Shown in pieces: positions 1 through 8,398 of a stretch of 24,771 bases of DNA. This DNA comes from a virus. The notes below the pieces were generated by a model. The model saw only the letters and a list, made by a program, of their open reading frames with translations, did no database searches and was not told where the DNA came from. The stretch spans positions 1 through 24,771 of the IMG/VR virus record IMGVR_UViG_3300027971_000211. One strand, written 5' to 3'. Every line of letters starts with the position of its first letter. Positions within the stretch are counted from its first letter, which is position 1. The position numbers and the translations under genes are program-made.

Positions 1-882
1 CAAGGATCACTTGCTGACACAGTTGTTAAGGAACTTACACGAGAAGTTGGATGTTTAGCTCGCAAAAGCGTAGTGCTTCAAGGCAACAATCTGTTATTTT
101 TGTCTGATAATGGCATTTATGGCCTTGCATTTATTGACCAATACAATCTTCGTGGCGTAGAACAACCATTGTCTAGGGATGTTCAGCCATACATTGATCG
201 TATTAACAAGAATTTAGCAGAAAATGCTGTTGCAACGTACTTTAATAACCGCTACTGGATTGCTTTACCGCTTGATTCGGTGGCAGGAGCTAATGATGCA
301 ACTGGTAACAATGCAATTTTGATTTACAACTTCTTGAATAATGGATGGGAGTCACTGGATACCTATGGAGATTCAAGATTTTTGATTACAAATCTAATTG
401 TAGCCCGTGCTGGAGTGCGTGATGATCTATATTGCGTAACATCAACTGGCGGATTACACCGAATTGATGACAGTGATGGTGTTCTTGATGTTGTTTCGGT
501 TGATACAACGTCTGCAACTAATTTAAGTGTGCCAATTTCATCTTCAGTGACAACTAGAGGTTACGATTTAGGAGATCTAGGACGCAAACGCTATACTGAT
601 ACTCAGATTGAAATGCAAGCTCTTGATAATGATGCTTCAAGCGAGTTGAGTATTGCATTCTCAACAGAAGATCCAGATAATGCAGTTACTGTTGGCACTA
701 CAAGTGACTCTATTGGAGAATTTCTTACTTATGGAGATACTGCAAACATCAGAAATAGACTTGGTGGAGTCCGTGGTTACACTGGCACAGTAGTATTGAC
801 AAGAACTGCTGGATCACCCAAGGTTCATTCAATCAAAGTTGCAGGATCATTAACAAATAGATCAATTATTTCACAGCATTAA
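1..882 (+). CDS. Packaged-DNA stabilisation / tail nozzle-like protein, 3' part only
   Basis: The reading frame is open from the first base, so this is the C-terminal part of a longer gene (293 codons visible); the GTG at 73 is internal, not the start. The visible protein is beta-rich with repeated blade-like segments, for example NNRYWIALPL, AILIYNFLNNGWES and DDLYCVTSTGGLHRID. These are typical of the beta-propeller tail proteins of podoviruses that close the tail after packaging, known from the P22 gp10 family. The C-terminal RGYTGTVVLTRTAGSPKVHS segment fits the same group. A fibre gene and ejection proteins follow directly, which agrees with a tail role. The assignment rests on remembered family style; the N-terminal half lies outside the window. 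Confidence 0.6.
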   Translation, partial: QGSLADTVVKELTREVGCLARKSVVLQGNNLLFLSDNGIYGLAFIDQYNLRGVEQPLSRDVQPYIDRINKNLAENAVATYFNNRYWIALPLDSVAGANDATGNNAILIYNFLNNGWESLDTYGDSRFLITNLIVARAGVRDDLYCVTSTGGLHRIDDSDGVLDVVSVDTTSATNLSVPISSSVTTRGYDLGDLGRKRYTDTQIEMQALDNDASSELSIAFSTEDPDNAVTVGTTSDSIGEFLTYGDTANIRNRLGGVRGYTGTVVLTRTAGSPKVHSIKVAGSLTNRSIISQH

Positions 883-885
883 GTT

Positions 886-1602
886 ATGGGAGTTATCAAT
901 ACATCACAATCCTTTGCAAATGGCGATAGTGTCACAAGCACTAAGTTAAATAACATCACAAGTGGATCAACATTTGATTCTAGCGCAGTTTCTGGTACTG
1001 GATTGACAGTTACAGGTGGTGGATTGCTATCACTAGGAACTGTTGCATCTTCCAATATGGGAACAAACTCTGTTCTTACTGGAAGTATTGCTGATTTGAA
1101 CGTAACAACAGCAAAACTTGCTGATACTGCTGTAACTACGGCAAAGATTACCGATCTAAATATCACAACTGGCAAAATTGCTGATCTTTCAGTTACATTC
1201 GGAAAGATGGCAACTGCTGCAATCGGCACAAAAGCTGAACTGGAAGCGTCAACGGCATCCAAATTGGTAGCGGCAGATCTTATTAAGCATTCACCACCAG
1301 TTGCAAAGGCTTACGGAAGTTTTACTGTTGCCTCATCTGCACGAACACTTACTGGATCAATTAACGTATCAGTAACTAGGATCAATTCAAATAGTTCACA
1401 GGTTACATTTACATCAGCGTTAGCAGTATCGGAATACACAGTAGTTGCTCAAGTAAGTGATTCTGCTTCCTCCTCTCCCGGGACAATTGATGGAAACCCA
1501 ATTGTTTATAACAAGACGACAACTGGATTTAAGATTTTGCATTCACCAGAAGCGACTAACCGAGCTATTGACTTTGTTGTTTTTGGAAGCACTCTTGCTT
1601 AA
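886..1602 (+). CDS. Fibre-like structural protein with 10-residue repeats
   Basis: The protein has 238 aa and begins three bases after the preceding stop. The N-terminal phrase FANGDSVTSTKLNNI is a common opening of phage tail and fibre proteins. Residues 61-110 form five consecutive 10-residue repeats of the form (L/T)xVTTxKIxD. This pattern is known from trimeric fibre shafts and related adhesins. The C-terminal half (about 145-238) is Ser/Thr-rich and beta-predicted, ending in FVVFGSTLA. Its place after the nozzle gene suggests a virion appendage, perhaps a short fibre or tail needle-like protein; this is inference. No enzymatic motif is visible. The start has an AT-rich leader (taagtt before ATG) and no Shine-Dalgarno motif. 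Confidence 0.65.
   Translation: MGVINTSQSFANGDSVTSTKLNNITSGSTFDSSAVSGTGLTVTGGGLLSLGTVASSNMGTNSVLTGSIADLNVTTAKLADTAVTTAKITDLNITTGKIADLSVTFGKMATAAIGTKAELEASTASKLVAADLIKHSPPVAKAYGSFTVASSARTLTGSINVSVTRINSNSSQVTFTSALAVSEYTVVAQVSDSASSSPGTIDGNPIVYNKTTTGFKILHSPEATNRAIDFVVFGSTLA
1066..1215 (+). repeat. Five 10-residue coding repeats in the fibre-like protein
   Basis: Residues 61-110 read as NSVLTGSIAD, LNVTTAKLAD, TAVTTAKITD, LNITTGKIAD and LSVTFGKMAT. The unit is 30 nt. The DNA copies have diverged, so this is an old repeat maintained at the protein level rather than a fresh tandem array. Confidence 0.85.
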
Positions 1603-1616
1603 TACGCTAATCATTA

Positions 1617-1949
1617 ATGAATGAATACCTTGAGCAATCAATCAAAATTTACGAACATCATGGAATTGATTTCCATGGTTTGCTTAATTGGCATCTTTGC
1701 CACGGTATCGTTATTGCTAGTTTTGATGGATTCGCTATGGGATACTACACTCGTCGTGAAGATCCGACAAATCCTAGTACAATTTATCATTCAGACTCGT
1801 TGTTTGTTACAATGTGCTGTGGCAACATGCAAAAATGCTTGGAATCATTCAAGGATGATTTTGACTTCATTATTTTTCAAAGATCATTTAAAAACTCACC
1901 AAGGGTAAGAGCATACCCTATGCAAAAATTCTTCAAACAACTTAAATAA
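1617..1949 (+). CDS. Small protein of unknown function
   Basis: The protein has 110 aa. It contains short hydrophobic strands (IVIASFDGFAMGYY, DSLFVTMCCGNM) followed by FDFIIFQRSFKNSPRVRAYP and a basic C-terminus. The central part could be a small GNAT-like alpha/beta fold. The T7 internal virion protein gp13, also placed just before ejection proteins, is of similar size and GNAT-like, but I see no firm sequence match, so that comparison is speculative. This frame was preferred over the overlapping +1 frame (1621-1908) because its stop falls 7 bases before the next start and its composition is ordinary, whereas the other frame gives an uninformative peptide. Confidence 0.6.
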   Translation: MNEYLEQSIKIYEHHGIDFHGLLNWHLCHGIVIASFDGFAMGYYTRREDPTNPSTIYHSDSLFVTMCCGNMQKCLESFKDDFDFIIFQRSFKNSPRVRAYPMQKFFKQLK

Positions 1950-1956
1950 TACGATT

Positions 1957-2841
1957 ATGGGCGGCAGTTCTCCAAACATTAAAGCACCACAGGCAAATTA
2001 TGGAAGCGATATTAGCACATTGCTTGGCGCCTATCAACAATCAATGCCGAGTATTCTTGGCTTTGAACAACAATATCGTCCAGGGCTTGGAAATCTAAAT
2101 CTTGGTGATGTCCAAAATTTCTTACAAGGTGGGCAAGGACAACAAGGCATTCAAGGTCTTGGTGGAAAAGCATATCAAACTGGAGTTGGTCAACAACTTG
2201 CGGCACAACAGCAACAACTTGCTGGGCAACAAGGACAAGTTCAAGGATTGCGTCAGCTTCAAGCTGGGCTATCTCCAGAAGCAGCAATGGCTACTCAGCA
2301 AGCCTCTGATGCGGCTAGGACTGCTTATGCTGCATCTCTTGGAGTTACACCAGAAGAGCAACGCATGGCGCAGCAAGCAGCGCGTGAGGCAGCTCAATCA
2401 AGCGGTCGCCTTGGAGACAACTCATCTATTGCCGCTGAAGTGCTTGGACGTTCTGACATCATGGCTCGTAAACGTGCTGAGGCGGCTCAAGCAGGTAACC
2501 AAGCATTCCAACTTGGGCAATCATTCTATCAACAGCCGGGACTTCAAGCACTTTACTCAACTCCTGCTGGAATGCAGATTGGTCAGAACTACTTGAACTA
2601 TGGTGTTCAGTCCATTGGTCAATCCACTCCACAACTCTTCGATGTTGGACAAGCACTTAATCTTGGTGCAGCACAGCGTCAGAATCAACTTAGTGCAGCT
2701 CAAGCAAATGCTCAAATCAAGGCATCAAACCAAGCATCTGGTATGGGACTATTTGGCAGCATTGTAAAAGGAGCTGGTTCAATTCTTGCTGCACCAGCAA
2801 CAGGTGGTGGTTCACTATTTGCATCATTCTTAGGTAAATAA
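1957..2841 (+). CDS. Gln-rich internal virion / DNA ejection protein candidate
   Basis: The protein has 294 aa. Residues 58-100 are extremely rich in Gln and Gly, as in GGQGQQGIQGLGG and QQLAAQQQQLAGQQG. A long Ala/Gln-rich helical stretch follows, about 105-180, with RKRAEAAQAGNQAFQLGQ. The C-terminus is glycine-rich and hydrophobic, with GLFGSIVKGAGSILAAPATG. Short Ala/Gln-rich proteins with a glycine-rich membrane-active end are typical of podovirus ejection proteins such as the T7 gp14 and P22 gp7/gp20 groups. The next two genes look like partners in the same complex. The function is inferred from composition and position, not from a recognised domain. Confidence 0.55.
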   Translation: MGGSSPNIKAPQANYGSDISTLLGAYQQSMPSILGFEQQYRPGLGNLNLGDVQNFLQGGQGQQGIQGLGGKAYQTGVGQQLAAQQQQLAGQQGQVQGLRQLQAGLSPEAAMATQQASDAARTAYAASLGVTPEEQRMAQQAAREAAQSSGRLGDNSSIAAEVLGRSDIMARKRAEAAQAGNQAFQLGQSFYQQPGLQALYSTPAGMQIGQNYLNYGVQSIGQSTPQLFDVGQALNLGAAQRQNQLSAAQANAQIKASNQASGMGLFGSIVKGAGSILAAPATGGGSLFASFLGK

Positions 2842-2844
2842 TTT

Positions 2845-4362
2845 ATGGCACTTCTAGGACAATCAATTAATCCAGCACTATTCATTCAAGATTACTCTGG
2901 CTTTACAAAAGCCGCAGGAATTCAAGCACAGGGAATGCAGAATCTTGGGCAGCAGATTCAAGATGTCGCGAAAGACTATACTGCCAATAAGAAAGAGGAA
3001 TCAAGGCTAAGTGCGGTAAAGAAAGCCGGCATTGCTGATATTCAAGCAGCTATCCAGTTAAGCAAATCAAGTGGTCTTGGCCTTGAGTCAACGCTTGAGC
3101 CTCTACTTGCTGCTGCAACAGATCCAAACTCATCGTTGATTGAGCAAGCTACCGCTGCCCAACAAGCATCGCAGAGCATTGGTACAACGATGAATACAAA
3201 GTTCAAGATTGAAGAACTTAATATGCAGCGTCAAGCAGCTTCAAGAGCAGGAGCAATGGATGCAGCAAAACTTCAAGCTATTGCTAATGAACAAAAAAGA
3301 AGTGAAGCTATTGCCAATGTTGTTGGCCCACAATTATTTACAGCAACAGTTAGCCAACTTCCTCCAGACGTTTCTAAATCTCTAATTGAGGCATCTAAGA
3401 ATTTAACTCCATTACAACAATATCAAATTGCAACATCTCCAGATGTTTTGAGCCTTGTTCCGAAATTATCAGAAGGATGGAGAATTACAACTCCACAAGA
3501 AACTGCGAATTATGGAATGGCTGGACAAATCAACACTAAAACTAATGAATTTAAGCCGCTCCCAGAATCTAAAACAGACTGGAGAATAACTACACCAGAA
3601 GAAGTTAAGACTTATGGAGCGGTTGGGCAAATAAACATTAAAACTAATGAATTCAAGCCAATCCCTCTACCATCTGGAACACAAGTAACAGTGTCTCCAG
3701 AAGGAAACGTTGTATTCGCTCAAGGTGCTGGAGTTGGCGCACCAACAAAAACTGAAGTTGCATTAGCAGCACAAGGAAAACAAAAAATAGAAGGATTGGT
3801 TCAATTTAATGATCTCGCTGCAAATTTGATTCCACAACTTGAGCAACAAGGTACTGGAATTATGGCTGGAACAGCAAGAGCTATTGGATCATATATTCCA
3901 TCATCAGAAACTCAAGCTCTTCAAGATAAGTTATCTACTGTTAAAAACTACCTATCTAGAGATTATGTTAATACGCTTAGGGCAGCTTCACCAACAGGAA
4001 GTGCTGGTGGATCAATTACTGAAAAAGAATGGCCTCGATTTGAGAATCAATATGGAGTTGTAGATGCATCAAGAAGCCCAGTACAAAATATTAACAATCT
4101 TCAGAAGATTGGGTTCTATCAATTTAATGCCGTTCATGGAACACCATCAGAACGAGCACAACTACTTAAAGAGGGGAAAATTACTCCAGAGCAAAATGCT
4201 CAAGTAGAACAAATGTATCTTGATATGAGGAATCGACTTAAGATCCCTGCAACTGGAATTAAAGACGTGGCTGGATCAGAACTAAAAGTATCAATGCTAA
4301 AATCAAACCTATCGCCAGAAATTCTTAGAGAAGCAGAAGCGATGGGACTTCAACTTAAATAA
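2845..4362 (+). CDS. Internal virion / ejection protein candidate with internal duplication
   Basis: The protein has 505 aa and starts three bases after the previous stop. The N-terminal 160 residues are helical, rich in Ala and Gln with little Cys or Trp. Residues 212-240 and 246-274 are a tandem duplication of a WRITTPxE...TNEFKP(L/I)P module. The remainder is helical with Gln-rich and charged segments and contains the conserved-looking stretch SPTGSAGGSITEKEWPRFE at about 384-402. Similar SGGSxTExE(W/L)xRxE motifs occur in phage internal proteins that sit beside ejection genes. Its position between two other ejection candidates supports a virion role. I see no catalytic motif. Confidence 0.5.
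   Translation: MALLGQSINPALFIQDYSGFTKAAGIQAQGMQNLGQQIQDVAKDYTANKKEESRLSAVKKAGIADIQAAIQLSKSSGLGLESTLEPLLAAATDPNSSLIEQATAAQQASQSIGTTMNTKFKIEELNMQRQAASRAGAMDAAKLQAIANEQKRSEAIANVVGPQLFTATVSQLPPDVSKSLIEASKNLTPLQQYQIATSPDVLSLVPKLSEGWRITTPQETANYGMAGQINTKTNEFKPLPESKTDWRITTPEEVKTYGAVGQINIKTNEFKPIPLPSGTQVTVSPEGNVVFAQGAGVGAPTKTEVALAAQGKQKIEGLVQFNDLAANLIPQLEQQGTGIMAGTARAIGSYIPSSETQALQDKLSTVKNYLSRDYVNTLRAASPTGSAGGSITEKEWPRFENQYGVVDASRSPVQNINNLQKIGFYQFNAVHGTPSERAQLLKEGKITPEQNAQVEQMYLDMRNRLKIPATGIKDVAGSELKVSMLKSNLSPEILREAEAMGLQLK
3478..3666 (+). repeat. Tandem 34-residue (102-nt) duplication within the 505-aa protein
   Basis: Copy A covers residues 212-240 and copy B covers 246-274. They share WRITTP, E, YG, GQIN, KTNEFKP and a final P, with 102 nt between equivalent positions. 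Several third-position differences show that the duplication is not recent. Confidence 0.9.
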
Positions 4363-4363
4363 A

Positions 4364-7315
4364 ATGGGACTATACGAAGATTTAGATTTAGTAAAAGCTG
4401 GACAAAACCAACTTGAACAGCAGTTTGGACAATTATCAAGTGAGTACCAAACTCTCTTGCAATCAGATCCATATGGTGCAGAACAAAAAAAGGCAGAAGC
4501 ATCTCAACTTCTTGGGAAAATTCAACTATTTTCTGGAGAAGGTGAAAAACTAAAAGCCCAACTTGCTGATGATCTAAAGAATTCAAAATATCTCACATAT
4601 GGTCTTGGTGATACGAATGCTCAAATCTCATTTAGTGATGAGGCAATCAAGAACAAGACAGCAGAGGCATTATCAAAATTCATTGGAGAGCCTGTTGATG
4701 TAACAACTGGACTTGGATATGCTGATAGAACTGCTGATGCGTTCCTAAGGGATGAGTCGAAAGATGAGTATCTTGCGAACAAATATGGCAAAGACAATGT
4801 TAAGACTGTTAATGTTGGCGGATCACCAACCAGAATTGTAAGAAACGAAACAGGTGGATGGATTGCAATGAATGAAATGGGAGGATCATTAAAGGATGCT
4901 CTTCCTGTATTAGGCGAAGTATTTCCATTAGCTGGATCTATTCTTGGAGGAATTGGTTTATCCGCGCTTCCGGGCGCACCACCTGTTGCGTCTATGGCAG
5001 TTGGTGGAGGTGCTGGATATGCTGCGGCTGGAACACTTCAAGATCAGATAATGAAAGCCTATCTTGGGGCTGGAGATGGACTTGCTGAATCATTTGGCAA
5101 GCGATCAACCGAAGCACTTCTTGGGGCAGGCCTTGAATATGGAGCAGGTAAATTAGCAAGCCCATTCCTAAAAAAGATGGGAACTGCTAAAGTTGACGAG
5201 TATTATCAAGGACTTAAAAAAGCTGAGGAAGATCTTGCATCAAGAGGATATTCAATGAATGTTGCTCAACTTGTTCAAGGTGGAGAAATTCAGAATAAAA
5301 AATGGTTACAACTTGCCCAAGATCGTCCAAATTCACAAGTTGCAAAAGATATTCAAATTGGAGTTGATCGTCTTCAACGTTTGAAATCAGATTTGACTCC
5401 TGCTCAAAAGTCATCAGCACTCTATAAAAGCACATTAGACAATATTCGACAAGCCCAACAAACTACTGCTGATATGGTTGGCTTGTATGATCGAAAAGCT
5501 GGAGATATTCTTAGATCGAATCTTGATGAGCAAACCCAAAGTTTAGTATTTGGTGGTCTTGAAGATACTCATAAGCTTGGATCTGATTTATTTAAAGCTC
5601 TTGGCAAAGCTGAAGCAAAAGCTAATGATATCAAGAATGAAACATATGCTCCATTCTATGAGTTAGCAAAAGGAAAAGTATCAGTAGATCCAATTAAACT
5701 TGCTAAGTTTGTTGAGAAAAACTATTATAGTAGTGTTCTTAGAAATCCAACACTTCAAGCTGAAATAGACCTGCTTAGAGCGCGTCCACAAAATCTAAAA
5801 AGAATTAATAGTATTGATGATGAGTTAAAATCAGTAGTAGACCGAGATAAAAGAGCACAACTTCAACTTGAACGTGCAGAACTTGAGCAGCTTTCTGGAA
5901 ATCTTGATATCAAACAGTTGAATGATACTGTTAGAAAATTCTCAGAAGCATACCCAGATTCTGGAATGACTGGTGCTAAAACATCAAAACAAGTTGCTGG
6001 AGCCGCAGCAAATGATATCAGAACATTTAGAAATAATGTTCTTGATAATCAAGGTTTGCTTGATGAATGGAATAATGCAACTCAAGTTTTTAATCAAAGA
6101 CTTGGATTTGAAGAAGGAACTATCGGAAAGTATTTAAAAGAACTTTCTGGAGGAAAACCAAATATGGACGAGACTGAAATAGTAAATTCCATATTGAGCA
6201 CTCCTAGGACAATTACAGATGCTGTCACGGCACTAAGCGTTGGTGATCCAGCAGTTGCATCTCAATTAGTAAAACGTCTTCAAAATGCTTATTTCAAAAA
6301 TATTGGAATATCAAATCAATCTGGCCGCCAAGTTGATGGATTTAATTTTGATGAAGATGTTGTAAGATCATTATTTGGATTCAATAGTGCTGGTAAACCT
6401 AATTCAGCATATGGAGATAATATGATTCGCAAGTTATACTCTCTTCAAGATGCAATTAATGCTAAAAATCTTGATCCAGCGAAATTAACAATGAAAGATA
6501 TTGATGATTTATCTGGAACTCTTTCTAGAAATTCAGAAAAAGAACTGAGAGATAGCATTGAGAAAAGAATTCGTAATCAAATGAGCGTAGATCAAACTAA
6601 GAATGACTCATTGATGGGGATTGCTTTAAATGGTCATAGAGAAGCTCTTGTTTCTGGAGAATTCCCAGAAGCGTTATGGAACGCAAATCCAGATCAGCTT
6701 AAAAAACTTCTCGCAATCATGCCAGATGCCGATAAAGAGGTTCTATCTGGAGACATGGCTGAACACTTGTTTGCTAAATATCCTCCAAGTGGTGAGTATG
6801 GAATTCATGGTGAATTGCTATGGAATGGCAAACTACTGCTTAAAGACTTTGCAAAAAATCCAAAACGTGTGCAAGTTCTTCGTGGGATTCTTGGCGACGA
6901 AACAGTAGATAATGTAATTTCCGCATCAAGATTGATGCAAGCAGCAAAAAACAAACCTGTCGCAAAAGGAATTCCGCAAGGAGGTGGAGTAATCAATAAT
7001 GCTGGAGTCAAATGGTATTTCCCTATTGAAAAAATTTCCTCTGGAATTAGAAATACTTGGATGTCTGCTGCATACAGAACTGGTGATTTAGTTCCGCTTC
7101 TTCGCAACATTGCTCGAAAAGAAATTACTGAAGAAGAGTTTAAGAAAAATGTATCAAATACCATGTTGAAACTTGCAAAAACATCTGCTGGAATTGAGGC
7201 CATGACACAAAGTGGGAGATACAATCCAGAATGGTCTGCATGGCTAGGAAATAATCTTGGAACTACAAGTAAAGAAACTCAGCAGTATCAAGAAAAATTT
7301 GGAATCGGACGATAA
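4364..7315 (+). CDS. Large internal virion / ejection protein candidate (983 aa)
   Basis: This is the largest protein in the window. The N-terminal 80 residues are helical. Residues about 176-225 form a Gly/Ala-rich hydrophobic segment (PLAGSILGGIGLSALPG, AVGGGAGYAAAG) that could insert into or cross a membrane. The rest is mostly helical and charged with long predicted coils, for example around residues 470-530. The size, the glycine-zipper-like segment and the place at the end of the ejection block fit the largest component of a podovirus trans-envelope DNA channel, analogous to T7 gp16 or P22 gp16. I see no lysozyme or transglycosylase motif. It could also be a large phage polyprotein of another type. 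Confidence 0.5.
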   Translation: MGLYEDLDLVKAGQNQLEQQFGQLSSEYQTLLQSDPYGAEQKKAEASQLLGKIQLFSGEGEKLKAQLADDLKNSKYLTYGLGDTNAQISFSDEAIKNKTAEALSKFIGEPVDVTTGLGYADRTADAFLRDESKDEYLANKYGKDNVKTVNVGGSPTRIVRNETGGWIAMNEMGGSLKDALPVLGEVFPLAGSILGGIGLSALPGAPPVASMAVGGGAGYAAAGTLQDQIMKAYLGAGDGLAESFGKRSTEALLGAGLEYGAGKLASPFLKKMGTAKVDEYYQGLKKAEEDLASRGYSMNVAQLVQGGEIQNKKWLQLAQDRPNSQVAKDIQIGVDRLQRLKSDLTPAQKSSALYKSTLDNIRQAQQTTADMVGLYDRKAGDILRSNLDEQTQSLVFGGLEDTHKLGSDLFKALGKAEAKANDIKNETYAPFYELAKGKVSVDPIKLAKFVEKNYYSSVLRNPTLQAEIDLLRARPQNLKRINSIDDELKSVVDRDKRAQLQLERAELEQLSGNLDIKQLNDTVRKFSEAYPDSGMTGAKTSKQVAGAAANDIRTFRNNVLDNQGLLDEWNNATQVFNQRLGFEEGTIGKYLKELSGGKPNMDETEIVNSILSTPRTITDAVTALSVGDPAVASQLVKRLQNAYFKNIGISNQSGRQVDGFNFDEDVVRSLFGFNSAGKPNSAYGDNMIRKLYSLQDAINAKNLDPAKLTMKDIDDLSGTLSRNSEKELRDSIEKRIRNQMSVDQTKNDSLMGIALNGHREALVSGEFPEALWNANPDQLKKLLAIMPDADKEVLSGDMAEHLFAKYPPSGEYGIHGELLWNGKLLLKDFAKNPKRVQVLRGILGDETVDNVISASRLMQAAKNKPVAKGIPQGGGVINNAGVKWYFPIEKISSGIRNTWMSAAYRTGDLVPLLRNIARKEITEEEFKKNVSNTMLKLAKTSAGIEAMTQSGRYNPEWSAWLGNNLGTTSKETQQYQEKFGIGR

Positions 7316-7320
7316 TAATT

Positions 7321-7467
7321 ATGAAAGCAAAACCAAAAGTAAAAACTAAGTCAATGAAGCAAGTTGGCTATCTCCTTAGTAAGGTAAGTCCACTAACTCC
7401 AAAGGAACAGAACAAACTGAAAAAAGAATTGCATTCTGGCAAGGTAAAGATTAAAAAAGCTAAATGA
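7321..7467 (+). CDS. 48-aa lysine-rich small protein
   Basis: This short ORF begins with ATG behind the AT-rich leader gataataatt and ends in TGA, which overlaps the ATG of the terminase small subunit gene by four bases (ATGA). The product has about 30% Lys, beginning MKAKPKVKTKSMKQVGYLL and ending KVKIKKAK. The tight coupling with the downstream gene argues that it is translated. The middle segment (LSPLTPKEQ-like) may form a helix. The role is unknown; binding to DNA or to the packaging machinery is possible. A 42-aa protein at 19131 shares the MKAK start and the composition. Confidence 0.6.
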   Translation: MKAKPKVKTKSMKQVGYLLSKVSPLTPKEQNKLKKELHSGKVKIKKAK

Positions 7468-8027
7468 CCGATGAAACTCAAACACAACCAACCGAGTACA
7501 AGAACATAAGAGAGGAAAAGTCTGCTTGGTTTCTTGAGATCAAGGAAAGAGCCAAGAATCTGCCAAGGGGTTCAGTTGAACACTATGCTCCAGCGGTTGC
7601 TGCACAGGCACTCTGGATGCTAGCTCAAGGTGCTAGGATCAAATCAATCTCAGAAAAGACTGGCCTAGGGCATGAGACAATTCGGAAACTTGAATGGAGA
7701 CATAATGACACGCTTGAGACAAAGCGTAAGGAATTTTCCATGCGTTATGCCATTGCTGCCCAAGAATACACTGACTTACTATTTGAAAAGGCTGAGCAAT
7801 TATCCAATGATTCGGAAGCTCTATCTAAGATTTCTCCAGACAAACTGGCTCTCACTATCGGCATTATGACCGACAAAGCCGCTCAGTTGACTGGCATGGC
7901 TGGAATGGTTATCGAGCATCGCAAGGGAGCATCTATTGATGACGCAATGAAGATGATTGCTGAAACTAAAGCAAGAATTGCAGAACGGATTAAATCCCAA
8001 GCAATTGAAGCTGAAATTATCGAATAA
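7464..8027 (+). CDS. terS: Terminase small subunit
   Basis: The protein has 187 aa. Residues 50-80 contain a helix-turn-helix, LAQGARIKSISEKTGLGHET, that would recognise the packaging site. A helical central region for oligomerisation (about 90-150) and a charged C-terminal tail ending EAEIIE follow. The portal and large terminase genes lie downstream, and only one gene separates this from terL, which supports the assignment. The start is fixed by the ATGA overlap with the preceding 48-aa gene, and the stop overlaps the next ATG (TAATG). The family is diverse in sequence, so the call relies on the HTH plus context. Confidence 0.75.
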   Translation: MTDETQTQPTEYKNIREEKSAWFLEIKERAKNLPRGSVEHYAPAVAAQALWMLAQGARIKSISEKTGLGHETIRKLEWRHNDTLETKRKEFSMRYAIAAQEYTDLLFEKAEQLSNDSEALSKISPDKLALTIGIMTDKAAQLTGMAGMVIEHRKGASIDDAMKMIAETKARIAERIKSQAIEAEIIE

Positions 8028-8398
8028 TGGACATAATTGACGAGCCTATTACTTCTCAAATGAATCATGCTATTGAGAATGGATATATTGATGAATTCAA
8101 TTATAGATATTTAATAATAAATAAAAATGGATTTCAAAAAAAATGTATGTGTAGAGCATATGCAGATTATGTCTCTGAAGCAAAAAATGGAGAGATTTTA
8201 GATATTTTACTAAATAAGAAAATAAAACGCAGCAAGAAAAAATGTAATCATTGTAAGAAAAATTCATTATCATTGTGTTCTGGGAATCGAGGTTCATTTC
8301 CAAAAGAAGATGATACATACACTTGTGAATTTTGTTATTCAGTATATGATATAAGACAAATTATTCGTTCTGAAAATTTTTTATATTTAAACAAATGA
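8027..8398 (+). CDS. AT-rich zinc-ribbon-like protein inserted between terS and terL
   Basis: The protein has 123 aa and is coupled on both sides, by TAATG with terS and ATGA with terL. It carries two CxxC pairs, C73-N-H-C76 and C100-E-F-C103, that can form a zinc ribbon, plus a C40-M-C42 pair. Its N-terminal part is Ile/Asn/Tyr-rich. The DNA is strikingly richer in A and T than both neighbours, and Lys, Asn and Ile codons use A/T endings. This points to separate acquisition. I do not recognise the family. It could be a cargo gene, a remnant of an HNH-type element or a terminase accessory factor. The zinc site is visible; the function is unknown. Confidence 0.65.
   Translation: MDIIDEPITSQMNHAIENGYIDEFNYRYLIINKNGFQKKCMCRAYADYVSEAKNGEILDILLNKKIKRSKKKCNHCKKNSLSLCSGNRGSFPKEDDTYTCEFCYSVYDIRQIIRSENFLYLNK

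Noticed and set aside
879-1262. Minus-strand ORF of 127 codons opposite the fibre-like gene
   Set aside because: It is rich in Val, Ala, Ser and Ile with no recognisable pattern and lies entirely opposite a repeat-containing gene whose regular codons keep the other strand open.
1621-1908. Plus-strand ORF of 95 codons overlapping the gene at 1617
   Set aside because: It would use almost the same DNA in another frame, and its peptide looks like random hydrophobic sequence. The 1617 frame runs up to the next gene with normal spacing.
6805-7224. Minus-strand ORF of 139 codons opposite the 983-aa gene
   Set aside because: It is fully contained in a large coding frame and has no domain, leader or neighbours on that strand.
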